Assembly: GCA_934661105.1 (NCBI GenBank)
Contig: CAKUIV010000085.1
Span: 1 to 8,433, forward strand
Origin: an uncultured Ellagibacter sp.
GTDB lineage: Bacteria > Actinomycetota > Coriobacteriia > Coriobacteriales > Eggerthellaceae
DNA length: 8,433 nt
Direction of reading: 5' to 3'
Every line of letters starts with the position of its first letter. Within the stretch, counting starts at the first letter, position 1. The position numbers were made by a program, and so were the translations under genes. Below the pieces are notes generated by a model. It saw nothing but the letters and a program-made list of their open reading frames with translations. It made no database searches and had not been told where the DNA came from. Below are positions 1 through 7,023 of this stretch, piece after piece.

Positions 1-17
1 TCTTCCAGCTTCTTCAT
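1..17 (-). CDS. gatB: GatB, Asp/Glu-tRNA amidotransferase subunit B (5' end only)
   Basis: Only the first five codons are inside the window, reading ATG AAG AAG CTG GAA (MKKLE), and the gene continues off the left edge. The call rests mainly on position. The ATG lies one base after the gatA stop (TAA-T-ATG) and is preceded by a good ribosome binding site (AAAGGTGAG) located within the last gatA codons. The order gatC-gatA-gatB is the common operon order for this heterotrimer. GatB is the subunit that binds the mischarged tRNA and activates the amino acid carbonyl by phosphorylation. The visible peptide is too short to identify the family by itself. Confidence 0.72.
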
Positions 18-18
18 A

Positions 19-1509
19 TTACTCGCTCACCTTTCCGTTCGCGAACGCCGGCGCCACGGGAGCGCATCCGTACTCGCGCTCGAGCGCCATGGCGGCGCGG
101 AACATGTTCTCATCCTTGAACTGGGGAGACATCAGTTGCACGCCAATCGGCAGCCCTGAATCGGCGCCCAGGCCGCAGGGCATGCTCATGCCGCCGTTGC
201 CCGCGATGTTGAGAGAGATGGTGAACACGTCGGACAGGTACATCGTGGCGGGGTCGGCGATCTCGCCGAACTTGAACGCCGGGCGCGGAGCCGCGGGCGC
301 CAAAATGACGTCGCACTTCTCGTAGGCGCGGCGGTAGTCGTCGGTGATGAGCGTGCGCACCTGCTGCGCCGGGTAGTAGTACTTTTCGTACACGCCCGAC
401 GAAAGCAGATAGCTTCCTAACATGATGCGGCGCTTCGCCTCCGCGCCGAATCCCTTTGCGCGGCTCGCCTCGTACTGCCCGCCCAAGTCCTTATGGCCGG
501 GGTCGCAGAGTCCGTAGCGCACCGAGTCGAAGCGCGCCAGGTTGGAAAACGCCTCGCACGGGCCAAGCACGTAGTACGCGCTGATGGCGGCGTCGATGTG
601 AGGCAACTCGACCTCCACGAGCTCGGCGCCGGCGGCTTCGAGCTTCTCCGCCGCTTCCTCCACGCGCGCCTTCACCTCGGGAAGAAGGCCCTCGGCGTCC
701 ATGAACTCCTTCACGATGCCCACCCGCATGCCGGCGACGTCCTGCTTGCACGCGGCGCGGAAATCGGCCTTCACATGCTGCGACGTGCAGTCGAGCTCGT
801 CGTGGCCGCAGATGGCGTCCATGACCGCCGCCGCGTCCTCGACGCTGCGGGCGAACGGCCCCACCTGGTCAAGCGAACTGCCGAAGGCCACCACGCCGTA
901 GCGCGACACCATGCCGTAGGTGGGCTTCACGCCGACGATGCCGCAGAAGCTTGCGGGCTGGCGGATCGAGCCGCCCGTGTCGCTGCCGAGCGTGACGCAT
1001 GCCATGCCCGCCGCGACCGCCGCCGCGCTTCCGCCCGACGAGCCGCCCGGCACGCGGTTCAGGTCCCACGGGTTGTGCGTCGGGCCGAACGCCGAAGACT
1101 CGGTGGAGCTGCCGAAGGCGAACTCGTCCATGTTGAGCTTTCCGAGCGGGATGCCGCCCGCCTCGATCGTGCGCGCAACGCAGGTAGCGGTATAGGGCGA
1201 CACGTAGTTTTCGAGCATGTGGGATGCGCAGGTGGTGTGCGTGCCGACAAGGTTCATGTTGTCCTTGAAGGCGACGGGCACGCCCGCAAGCGGCCCAAGC
1301 GCATCGAAGGTGCCTCTCGCAAGCGCGGCGTCGATGCGCTCGGCGGCGGCGAAGGCGGCGTCCTCGGTGAGCTCCAAGAACGCGTGGACTTTTTCGTCAG
1401 CAGCTTTGATGTGGGCAAACGACGCTTCTGCGACGTCGCGCGCCGTGAAATCGCCCGCACGCAACCCCGCCTGGATCTGCGCGATGCCCATGTCAGTGGA
1501 AAACGCCAT
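19..1509 (-). CDS. gatA: Asp-tRNA(Asn)/Glu-tRNA(Gln) amidotransferase subunit A (GatA)
   Basis: This is the 496-residue glutaminase subunit of the GatCAB amidotransferase. It releases ammonia from glutamine, which GatB uses to turn Glu-tRNA(Gln) and/or Asp-tRNA(Asn) into the correctly amidated tRNA in the cytoplasm. It belongs to the amidase-signature family, and the Ser-cisSer-Lys triad is visible as K82 (in VAFKDN), S157 (in PGGSSGGS) and nucleophile S181 (in GSDTGGSIRQP). The 75- and 24-residue spacings match those of characterised GatA proteins. Length is normal for the family and no frameshift is seen. The start ATG overlaps the gatC stop by one base (TAATG), with a purine-rich AGAGGGGGG site upstream, so translation is probably coupled to gatC. 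Its presence implies the organism lacks a complete set of direct GlnRS/AsnRS charging routes; which one cannot be told from here. Confidence 0.97.
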   Translation of the reverse strand: MAFSTDMGIAQIQAGLRAGDFTARDVAEASFAHIKAADEKVHAFLELTEDAAFAAAERIDAALARGTFDALGPLAGVPVAFKDNMNLVGTHTTCASHMLENYVSPYTATCVARTIEAGGIPLGKLNMDEFAFGSSTESSAFGPTHNPWDLNRVPGGSSGGSAAAVAAGMACVTLGSDTGGSIRQPASFCGIVGVKPTYGMVSRYGVVAFGSSLDQVGPFARSVEDAAAVMDAICGHDELDCTSQHVKADFRAACKQDVAGMRVGIVKEFMDAEGLLPEVKARVEEAAEKLEAAGAELVEVELPHIDAAISAYYVLGPCEAFSNLARFDSVRYGLCDPGHKDLGGQYEASRAKGFGAEAKRRIMLGSYLLSSGVYEKYYYPAQQVRTLITDDYRRAYEKCDVILAPAAPRPAFKFGEIADPATMYLSDVFTISLNIAGNGGMSMPCGLGADSGLPIGVQLMSPQFKDENMFRAAMALEREYGCAPVAPAFANGKVSE

Positions 1510-1820
1510 TACTGATCGCCCCCCTCTCCAAGGATGGAGGGAATGAGGAACGAGCCGTCTTGCTGCTTGGGAGCGTTCTCGAGCGCCGTCTCCTGCGTGA
1601 AGCCCTCGCGTTCCACATCCTCGCGCATGACATTGGAAAGGCTTCCGATCGGGTGGAACGTCGGCTCCACGCCGTCGAGGTCGAGTTTGGTGATCGGCTC
1701 GAGCGTGTCGATGATGCTGTTCAGGTCCTGGGTCATCTGAACGAGTTCGTCGGCATCGAGCCCGATGCGCGCATATGTCGCGATATCGCGCACATCGCGT
1801 TCGGTAAGATGTTGGGTCAT
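1509..1820 (-). CDS. gatC: Asp-tRNA(Asn)/Glu-tRNA(Gln) amidotransferase subunit C (GatC)
   Basis: This 103-residue protein is the small subunit that wraps around GatA and GatB and stabilises the complex. It has the usual GatC layout. The N-terminal part MTQHLTERDVRDIATYARIG corresponds to the conserved start where GatC proteins place their first helix. A helix with LNSIIDTLEPI follows, and then the C-terminal segment with VEPTFHP and a MREDV motif, which lies along GatA. The start at 1820 is chosen because it matches the family N terminus and has AAAGGA (1828-1833) seven bases upstream. The frame stays open to 1934, but that stretch holds the promoter and has no GatC-like sequence. It is the first gene of the gatCAB operon, with its TAA stop overlapping the gatA ATG. 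Confidence 0.95.
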   Translation of the reverse strand: MTQHLTERDVRDIATYARIGLDADELVQMTQDLNSIIDTLEPITKLDLDGVEPTFHPIGSLSNVMREDVEREGFTQETALENAPKQQDGSFLIPSILGEGGDQ

Positions 1821-1848
1821 GAATGCGTCCTTTCGTGCATACCCGGAA

Positions 1849-1857
1849 ATGATAGCA
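1849..1857 (-). promoter_or_regulatory. Probable extended -10 promoter for gatCAB
   Basis: On the minus strand the sequence reads TGCTATCAT, an extended -10 element (TGn followed by TATCAT, one mismatch pattern from TATAAT). Transcription would begin near position 1842 and give a leader of about 22 bases containing the gatC ribosome binding site. No convincing -35 box lies 16-18 bases upstream (GCTGCA-like sequence only), which is tolerated in extended -10 promoters. The assignment comes from pattern only. Confidence 0.45.
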
Positions 1858-1984
1858 AAGACCAGCGCCGTTGCAGCCCGCAAGGCGCCGAAGTCACCCG
1901 TTCTTAACAGCCGGGACTCGCGAATCCGCCCCATTCGGCAAGGATGCGGAGCGGCAAGCCGCGCATTCGATTCGAAAATTGGTG

Positions 1985-2103
1985 ATTTGCGCAGGTTTTC
2001 AAGCCCGCAGCGTTAAACCGGCTCGCTCCGCAAATCGCGACCTGGGGTTTTACCGTGCCCGAAACAAAGTCCGAACGCGATGGCTGCGGAAACCTGCGCA
2101 AAT
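1985..2103. repeat. 119-base element bounded by perfect 14-base inverted repeats
   Basis: The left arm ATTTGCGCAGGTTT (1985-1998) is the exact reverse complement of the right arm AAACCTGCGCAAAT (2090-2103), separated by 91 bases. The similarity extends imperfectly outwards (GAAAATTGGTG at 1974-1984 against GAAATCGCTC on the opposite strand at 2104-2113) and inwards (a CCGCAG followed by CGTT in both arms). A third diverged copy, with a short insertion, can be read inside the loop on the minus strand near 2015-2035. The arms, size and intergenic location fit a miniature inverted-repeat or other dispersed intergenic repeat. The spacing is large for a transcription terminator and there is no T-tract. 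Whether it recurs in the genome cannot be seen from one window. Confidence 0.55.
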
Positions 2104-2132
2104 GAGCGATTTCAGGGAGAGGCTCCGCCGCG

Positions 2133-5100
2133 CTACTCGTCGACGAGGGCGGCGAAGGCGTCGGGGCTCATGGGGCGGTAGAAGTAGAACCCCTGCGCGT
2201 ATTCGGCGCCGAGGCGGCTCATCATCTCGACCTGGCCTTCGGTTTCGATGCCCTCCACAATGACGGGGATGTCGAGCGTGCGGCTCAAGTCCATGACCGA
2301 TTGAATGATCGACTCGCCCTTGCCCGCCGTTTCCTTGTCGCCCGAAAGGAAAGCTCGATCGAGCTTGATCGCGTCGACGTCGATCTCGCGCAGCATGTTG
2401 AGCGAAGACTGCCCCGACCCGAAATCGTCCATGTAGACCTTGACGTTGAGCTCTTCGAGTGCGCGGATCAGGTCGCGCACATCGTCCCTCTGCAGCGTGC
2501 AAGCGGTTTCGGTGATCTCCGCGCGTATGCACGACGCCGGGACGCCGTAGTGCGTGATGAGCGTGTCGAGATAGTAGGGCACGTCGAACGAGAGCAAGTC
2601 GATGCGCGACACGTTGAGCGACACGGGCACCAACTGCTTGCCGGAAAGCATGCGCTCGCGTTGCCAAGCGAAGAGCGCGCGCCAGATATGCTTGTCGAGC
2701 AACTCGATGAGCTGGGTCTTCTCAAGAACCGGGACGAACTCGGCAGGAGACACGAACGTGCCGTCCTCGCGGCGCATGCGCGCAAGCGCCTCGGCGCCGA
2801 CGATCTTGCCCGTCGCGAGGTCGCACTGCGGCTGCAGGTGGAAGAAGACGCGCCCGGCGGAAAGCGCGCGTTTGAACTCGACGAGGACATCTTGCTCGGC
2901 CTGGTCTTTCGCATACTCCACGGGACGGAACATGCTGATGCGGTTCTGCAGCCGCCGTTTCGAGCGCTGCGTGGCGAACAGCGCCTTGGTGTACTGGTCG
3001 AGACTCACCTTTTCGCCGGGAGCGAGGCAGTAGATGCCGATCGCCGGCCTGAAGCCCGCCGCGCCGTCGTAGTCGTAGACCACCGAGCACAGTTTCAGGT
3101 ACAAATCGTCGATGAATGAGCCGTCGAACGGCGTGAACAGGGAAAAGTCGTCTTCGCCCCAGTAGCCGGCAACGCCTGCGCCGGCGTCCTCGAAATCCTT
3201 GAGCGCCGCGCCGATATCGGCGATGAGGCGGTCTCCCATGGCGGTCCCATACCATTCGTTGAACACGCGCATGTGCCCGAGGTCGATTTTCACCATGGCC
3301 CAGGTGATTTCAGGGCGCCCCCCGCGCAACGCCTCGGCGCGCGAGAGAAACTCGTCCTCGAACGAAAGGCCGGTGAGCGCGTCGATGCGATCGCGTGACG
3401 TGACGTTCGTAAGCGTTGTTCGCTTGATCTTCTCGGAGGATTCCCGCATGCGCACGTCGGCTCGGCGGTCGAGCTCGGTCAGGATGGCGAACGACGCGCG
3501 GTCGATCTTCGGATAGTACGCCGCGGCGACCGAGACGGGCGGGGAAACCTTCACGCCGTCGATTTCGATCGGCTCGGCAAGGCGCGCCGAGAGCGCGGCG
3601 ACGAAACGCTCGGCAGCGTCGCGATCCACCCCCTGCGCGCATGCGACGATTCTCACGCCGCGCGCGCGGAAGACCCGCGTTCCCTCGCTTGCGAGCTCGC
3701 AGGCAGCGCGTGCCGCCTCGGCAAGCAGCTTATCGCCCGCCTTAAGCCCGAAACGCTCGTTCACCTCGGCAATCCGCGAGAGCTTCACCATCGCGAACCC
3801 GACAGGCGCCCCCGCTGCGCGCATCTCGTCGACGAAGCGGCGAAGCTCCTCGTTGCCTTCTAGCCCGGTGACGCCGTCGATATCGGGCACGTGCTCGACG
3901 TTCTTCATCGACCCGATGAGCATGGGAGCCTCGTCGCCCGACCCGTCGAGACGCACGACCTTCACGTTCCGGACCATGTAGACCCCGAATCGGTCACGCG
4001 CGCGGAACGTGTCGACGAAGTCGGTTCGGAAACCCTCTTCAAGTTCTTTCAGGGCGCACGAGAGCTCCTCGCGGTCGTCGGGGTGGACGTTTCCGAGAAG
4101 CGCGTCGATCGGCGCGACGATGCGGTCGCTTTCAAGCCCGAAGGCTGCCGTCGCGTTCGGGGAGAGCCTCGTCGCTCCGGTGTCGACGTTGCGAAGGAAG
4201 AGATAGCTTCCCCGATATGCCCGCGAAAGCGCGTCGAACAGGCGGTCGATGAAGCCGTTGTCGGGCAGCCCGTCGCGCGTGGAGAGCGCGTTGCGCACGT
4301 CGCTCGGTTTGTTCGCGATCTTGTAGCAGGTGAGCGCGCGGTCGATCTCGCGCGAGACCTCGTGGCGCGTAGAACCCGCCGCCGGGTCGACGTGGCGGCA
4401 ACCGTAGCTGAACGAGAATATGGCGCGCGACCCGACGCGCGACGATTCGACGATGAGGTCGGTGCGGCATTGCTCGAGCCTGTCGGCGAGCTTCTGCTCG
4501 CTTGAGCTTGTCGAGAGGATGACGAACCCGTCGCCGCCGATGCGGAAAAGGCTTTCGCCGGGCGCGAGCATGCGGCGAAGCCTTTGGCACGTGCTCGCGA
4601 TGTAACGGTCGCCATCGACGTAGCCGAACAGGTCGTTGCACTGCTTCAGGTTGTCCAGATCGATGTAGCTTGCGGTGAACGGCTTGCCCGCCGCCCACAG
4701 CGCCTCGATGGCCTCGTCGTAGGCGATCCAGTTCCCCACGCCGGTCAAAGGGTCGGTCGTGCGACGCGAGACGGCGGCCCGGTCGCCCGGGTCGAGCTGG
4801 GCGAGCGCCTCGTCGAGCGCCTCGGTGTAGCCGTTCGTGCTTCCCACGTACACGTCGGCGCTTCGCGTCGACATCGCCTTCACGATGGAAAGCGCGCGAG
4901 CGAGGTTCGACTGGATTTCCTCAAGGGGCGGGATGAGCGGATTGTCATGGGCGAACATGCCCTCGTCGATGGGACCGAGCCTACCGGCCGCCAAATCGAG
5001 CGCGAGCTGTCGGCCTTCCTTCAGGTACGTGCCGAGCTGCGAGAGCTCTTCGACGAGACAGCCTTCTTCGCAGTCTGCGGCAGCGGCCATGCTATGACCG

Positions 5101-5165
5101 TCGCGCGGGCATGGGCCTTGGGCGCGGACGGGCTCGTTCTCGTTCGACTCTCCTTCTTGTGCCAT
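2133..5165 (-). CDS. Multidomain cyclic-di-GMP protein: triple diverged GGDEF, PAS, EAL phosphodiesterase
   Basis: This 1010-residue protein has no membrane segment or signal peptide, so it is probably cytoplasmic. Residues 34-120 form a helical region with DNPLIPPLEEIQSNL, resembling the HAMP-like lead-in seen before GGDEF domains of some anaerobes. Then come GGDEF-1 (about 134-290, signature GGDGF at 210-214), a PAS domain (about 308-424, with NVHPDDRE), GGDEF-2 (about 428-585, signature replaced by RGVRI at 502-506), GGDEF-3 (about 590-745, GEDDF at 670-674) and EAL (about 760-1008). None of the GGDEF domains has an RxxD inhibitory site. The EAL catalytic set appears complete: E792 of EAL, N851, E883, E886, D913-D914, K934, E971 and Q991, with spacing matching active enzymes. 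The likely reaction is hydrolysis of c-di-GMP to pGpG, with PAS and GGDEF domains as sensors. The start at 5165 is chosen for its AAAGGAG site; the frame is open to 5372 but that part contains the promoter. Confidence 0.9.
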   Translation of the reverse strand: MAQEGESNENEPVRAQGPCPRDGHSMAAAADCEEGCLVEELSQLGTYLKEGRQLALDLAAGRLGPIDEGMFAHDNPLIPPLEEIQSNLARALSIVKAMSTRSADVYVGSTNGYTEALDEALAQLDPGDRAAVSRRTTDPLTGVGNWIAYDEAIEALWAAGKPFTASYIDLDNLKQCNDLFGYVDGDRYIASTCQRLRRMLAPGESLFRIGGDGFVILSTSSSEQKLADRLEQCRTDLIVESSRVGSRAIFSFSYGCRHVDPAAGSTRHEVSREIDRALTCYKIANKPSDVRNALSTRDGLPDNGFIDRLFDALSRAYRGSYLFLRNVDTGATRLSPNATAAFGLESDRIVAPIDALLGNVHPDDREELSCALKELEEGFRTDFVDTFRARDRFGVYMVRNVKVVRLDGSGDEAPMLIGSMKNVEHVPDIDGVTGLEGNEELRRFVDEMRAAGAPVGFAMVKLSRIAEVNERFGLKAGDKLLAEAARAACELASEGTRVFRARGVRIVACAQGVDRDAAERFVAALSARLAEPIEIDGVKVSPPVSVAAAYYPKIDRASFAILTELDRRADVRMRESSEKIKRTTLTNVTSRDRIDALTGLSFEDEFLSRAEALRGGRPEITWAMVKIDLGHMRVFNEWYGTAMGDRLIADIGAALKDFEDAGAGVAGYWGEDDFSLFTPFDGSFIDDLYLKLCSVVYDYDGAAGFRPAIGIYCLAPGEKVSLDQYTKALFATQRSKRRLQNRISMFRPVEYAKDQAEQDVLVEFKRALSAGRVFFHLQPQCDLATGKIVGAEALARMRREDGTFVSPAEFVPVLEKTQLIELLDKHIWRALFAWQRERMLSGKQLVPVSLNVSRIDLLSFDVPYYLDTLITHYGVPASCIRAEITETACTLQRDDVRDLIRALEELNVKVYMDDFGSGQSSLNMLREIDVDAIKLDRAFLSGDKETAGKGESIIQSVMDLSRTLDIPVIVEGIETEGQVEMMSRLGAEYAQGFYFYRPMSPDAFAALVDE

Positions 5166-5170
5166 GAAGG

Positions 5171-5177
5171 CTCCTTT
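5171..5177 (-). promoter_or_regulatory. Ribosome binding site fixing the phosphodiesterase start
   Basis: The minus strand reads AAAGGAG five bases before the ATG at 5163-5165. This is a near-perfect Shine-Dalgarno sequence and decides between this ATG and the in-frame ATG 69 codons upstream at 5372, which would also place the probable promoter inside the gene. Confidence 0.75.
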
Positions 5178-5238
5178 GCTCCTGGAAAGAAGAGAGGCGA
5201 ATAAGCCGTTCTTCTTTCGGCCGTGCCCTGAGCTACGC

Positions 5239-5266
5239 TTTATATAACTAGAGCATTGTGCCACAA
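5239..5266 (-). promoter_or_regulatory. Probable sigma-70-type promoter for the phosphodiesterase gene
   Basis: On the minus strand TTGTGG (5261-5266) and TATAAA (5239-5244) are separated by 16 bases, close to the -35/-10 consensus. This AT-rich island (TTATATAAAG) stands out in GC-rich surroundings. It would give a leader of about 65 bases before the ATG at 5165. A shifted -10 of TATATA would have only a 14-base spacer and is less likely. Confidence 0.55.
5256..5266. promoter_or_regulatory. Palindrome overlapping the -35 box, possible operator
   Basis: TTGTGCCACAA is a perfect inverted repeat of two five-base arms around one base, and its right arm coincides with the -35 hexamer of the minus-strand promoter. 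A dimeric regulator bound here would occlude RNA polymerase. An 11-base palindrome can arise by chance, and no regulator gene is in the window. Confidence 0.3.
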
Positions 5267-5469
5267 CAGAGGCTTCCGCATAACGCGAAATCGGCGAGAC
5301 AGCACGCGCTCTTGCGTTTCGGGCACTGGCTTGGAGGCAGCCCCCTTCCTTTTGTGCGACCTTGGGAAACATTGTGGACGAAAATGCCGCACGTCGCGCT
5401 TATCGCCGCGTTTTTGCCTTATTCTTGCTTTTTGGGCATTCGGCCCGAACCCAATTTCAAGGAGAGTCC

Positions 5470-7023
5470 ATGAGCGCAACAACGAGCGCAGCACCTTCGA
5501 ACACCAGCTATCCCGCGCGCATCCGTCGCGCACGCGTTGTCGGCATCGCCGCCGCCGTGTTCGCAGCCCTCGGTTTTCTGCTTATGGCATGGACGACCTT
5601 CGACGTGGGGCAGGCCGTAAGCGAGGTGCTTTCCGACCCCGGCTTCGCGGCGCTCGTGGAAAGCGCGGGCGTGAACGGCACCATCGCCGACATCGGCTTC
5701 GGTGGGCTCACGCCGAGCCAGGCGGTCGCCGGCGTCCTGTCGCTTATCGTGCTCTTCACCGGCTTCGGCGCCGTCGTGAGCGCGTTCTCCCTCGCAGCGG
5801 GATTCGCCATCGCCCGAACGGCCGCAAACCCCGCATCGCGAAGGCGCTGCTTCGCCTTCGGCATGGCCGGCGGCATCGCGTCCATCCTCACGCTGCAGCC
5901 GATCAGCGGCGTTCTGCTCATCGTCTCGTCGGTCATGATCCGCCGTCAGCACATCGAGGACGAGGGCGGCGCGAAGGTCTACTACGCGAACGGCAAGCAC
6001 CTCGGGTTCATGCGCTTCGTGGAAATCGCCTGCGTGCTCGAAGTCGTCATGAACGTGACGCTGCTCTTGTTCGTCACGAAGTCGGAGGCCTTCGACGGCG
6101 AGTGGTGGATCAACTTCGTGAAGCTGCTCATGATGGCTGTCACGCTTTGGGTCATCTGGAACCGCAAGAGCCACGGCTGCACCATCATCTGCGCCATGGT
6201 GGGCGCCTATCTCGCCATCAACCTCGTGTACTACGTTGCGCTCGGCCGGTTCGACGCGGCCCAGTTCTTGGCGAACTCCATCTGGCCCATCGTGCTTCTG
6301 CTCTACTTCGGCTTCTCGAAGCGCGCGCGGGCAGTGCTCTCGCGTCCCTTCACGGCGAGTTCGCGCGCGGCCGAGCTCAAGGAAGACGAGAAGCTCTGGA
6401 ACCTTAAGAGCCCGCTTTTCTGGCGCAACCTCCTGCTGTACTTCTGCATCTTCAGCGTTGTCGGGCACTGGATGGAATGGAGCGTGTGCTGGCTCATCCG
6501 CTGGGGCATCGTTCCCGGCACTTACGACCCGAACTCGGGCATCTGGCACGACATGCTCAACCCGTTCTTCGTCTACGGCATCGCGTTCGTGTTCATAGGC
6601 CTTCTGCTCTTCCCCATCAAGAACTGGCTGCTCGACAAGCTGCATGGCAACATCCCTGCGGCGCTGGTTTTGAGCTTCATCGTGAACACGCTGTTCTGCG
6701 CGGCGATCGAGCTTGCGCTCGGCTTCGCCTGCAACACGCCGCCCGACCCGGTGACGGGGAAGCTGCCGCTGTGGGACTACCAGGACATGGCTTTCAACTT
6801 CATGGGGCAGATCTGCCTTTTGAACACGTCGTTCTTCGGCGTGATGGCCACGCTCATGACCTGGCTCGTCTACCCCAACCTGGAACGCGTCTTCTCGAAG
6901 ATTCCCAAGGACGTCATGAACATCCTGACCGTCGTCATCGTCATGTTCTTCGTGCTCGTCGTGTGCATGTACGTGATCAACCTCGACTTGGCGAGCATCG
7001 CGTCGGGGATGGGGATTTCCTAG
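5470..7023 (+). CDS. Polytopic membrane protein with C-terminal CmpB-like (putative ABC permease, PF06541-type) domain
   Basis: This 517-residue integral membrane protein has roughly 11-12 hydrophobic segments, at about residues 21-43, 82-118 (long), 127-156, 179-203, 214-231, 236-258, 266-282, 318-346, 363-382, 395-420, 440-468 and 482-505. The C-terminal part from about 318 carries the hallmarks of the family named putative ABC transporter permease or CmpB: FSVVGHWMEW, a proline-containing LNPFFVYG loop, an intramembrane glutamate in AAIELALG, and LWDYQDMAFNFMGQICLL. No ATPase subunit lies nearby, so the transporter name is only a family label and the function is unknown. The N-terminal half (1-300) is a separate hydrophobic module that I do not recognise. 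The start at 5470 has AAGGAGAG just upstream; the frame is open to 5362 but that extension is polar and has no good ribosome binding site. Its stop overlaps that of convergent cobK. Confidence 0.85.
   Translation: MSATTSAAPSNTSYPARIRRARVVGIAAAVFAALGFLLMAWTTFDVGQAVSEVLSDPGFAALVESAGVNGTIADIGFGGLTPSQAVAGVLSLIVLFTGFGAVVSAFSLAAGFAIARTAANPASRRRCFAFGMAGGIASILTLQPISGVLLIVSSVMIRRQHIEDEGGAKVYYANGKHLGFMRFVEIACVLEVVMNVTLLLFVTKSEAFDGEWWINFVKLLMMAVTLWVIWNRKSHGCTIICAMVGAYLAINLVYYVALGRFDAAQFLANSIWPIVLLLYFGFSKRARAVLSRPFTASSRAAELKEDEKLWNLKSPLFWRNLLLYFCIFSVVGHWMEWSVCWLIRWGIVPGTYDPNSGIWHDMLNPFFVYGIAFVFIGLLLFPIKNWLLDKLHGNIPAALVLSFIVNTLFCAAIELALGFACNTPPDPVTGKLPLWDYQDMAFNFMGQICLLNTSFFGVMATLMTWLVYPNLERVFSKIPKDVMNILTVVIVMFFVLVVCMYVINLDLASIASGMGIS

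Larger units (their letters stand above)
1821..2132. other. Intergenic region between the phosphodiesterase gene and gatC
   Basis: This 312-base stretch has no gene I can support. Reading in the minus-strand direction it contains, in order, the end of the phosphodiesterase message without a classical hairpin plus T-tract terminator, a 119-base inverted-repeat element (1985-2103), a small GC-rich palindromic stem (GCGGC-AA-GCCGC at 1951-1962), and the gatC promoter and ribosome binding site. A 65-codon open frame on the minus strand (1904-2101) spans the repeat, but it has no recognisable ribosome binding site or family and is probably not real. Confidence 0.6.
5166..5469. other. Divergent intergenic region
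   Basis: This 304-base region lies between the divergent phosphodiesterase and membrane-protein genes. The half nearest the phosphodiesterase gene holds its promoter, palindrome and ribosome binding site. For the plus-strand gene I see a clear ribosome binding site (AAGGAGAG at 5459-5466) and a T-rich tract (5412-5436) with TATTCT at 5420-5425 as a weak -10 candidate, but no matching -35 box. A short GGGC-ATTCG-GCCC stem sits at about 5437-5449 in the probable leader. No small gene is supported. Confidence 0.55.

Noticed and set aside
493..1515. A 340-codon open frame on the plus strand opposite gatA.
   Set aside because: It is antisense to a well-recognised GatA and shows only Arg/His/Ala-rich low-complexity translation.
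1821..1934. In-frame 38-codon extension of gatC.
   Set aside because: It covers the extended -10 promoter candidate, is absent from GatC proteins, and the ATG at 1820 has an AAAGGA site.
1904..2101. A 65-codon minus-strand open frame in the gap before gatC.
   Set aside because: It spans most of the inverted-repeat element, has no clear ribosome binding site and no family resemblance, so it is more likely a chance frame in a repeat.
1985..2103. The 14-base inverted repeats as an intrinsic terminator of the phosphodiesterase transcript.
   Set aside because: The arms are 91 bases apart and no T-tract follows either arm in either direction.
5166..5372. In-frame 69-codon N-terminal extension of the phosphodiesterase gene.
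   Set aside because: It contains the probable promoter, has no good ribosome binding site at 5372, and does not resemble a domain; the ATG at 5165 has a near-perfect AAAGGAG.
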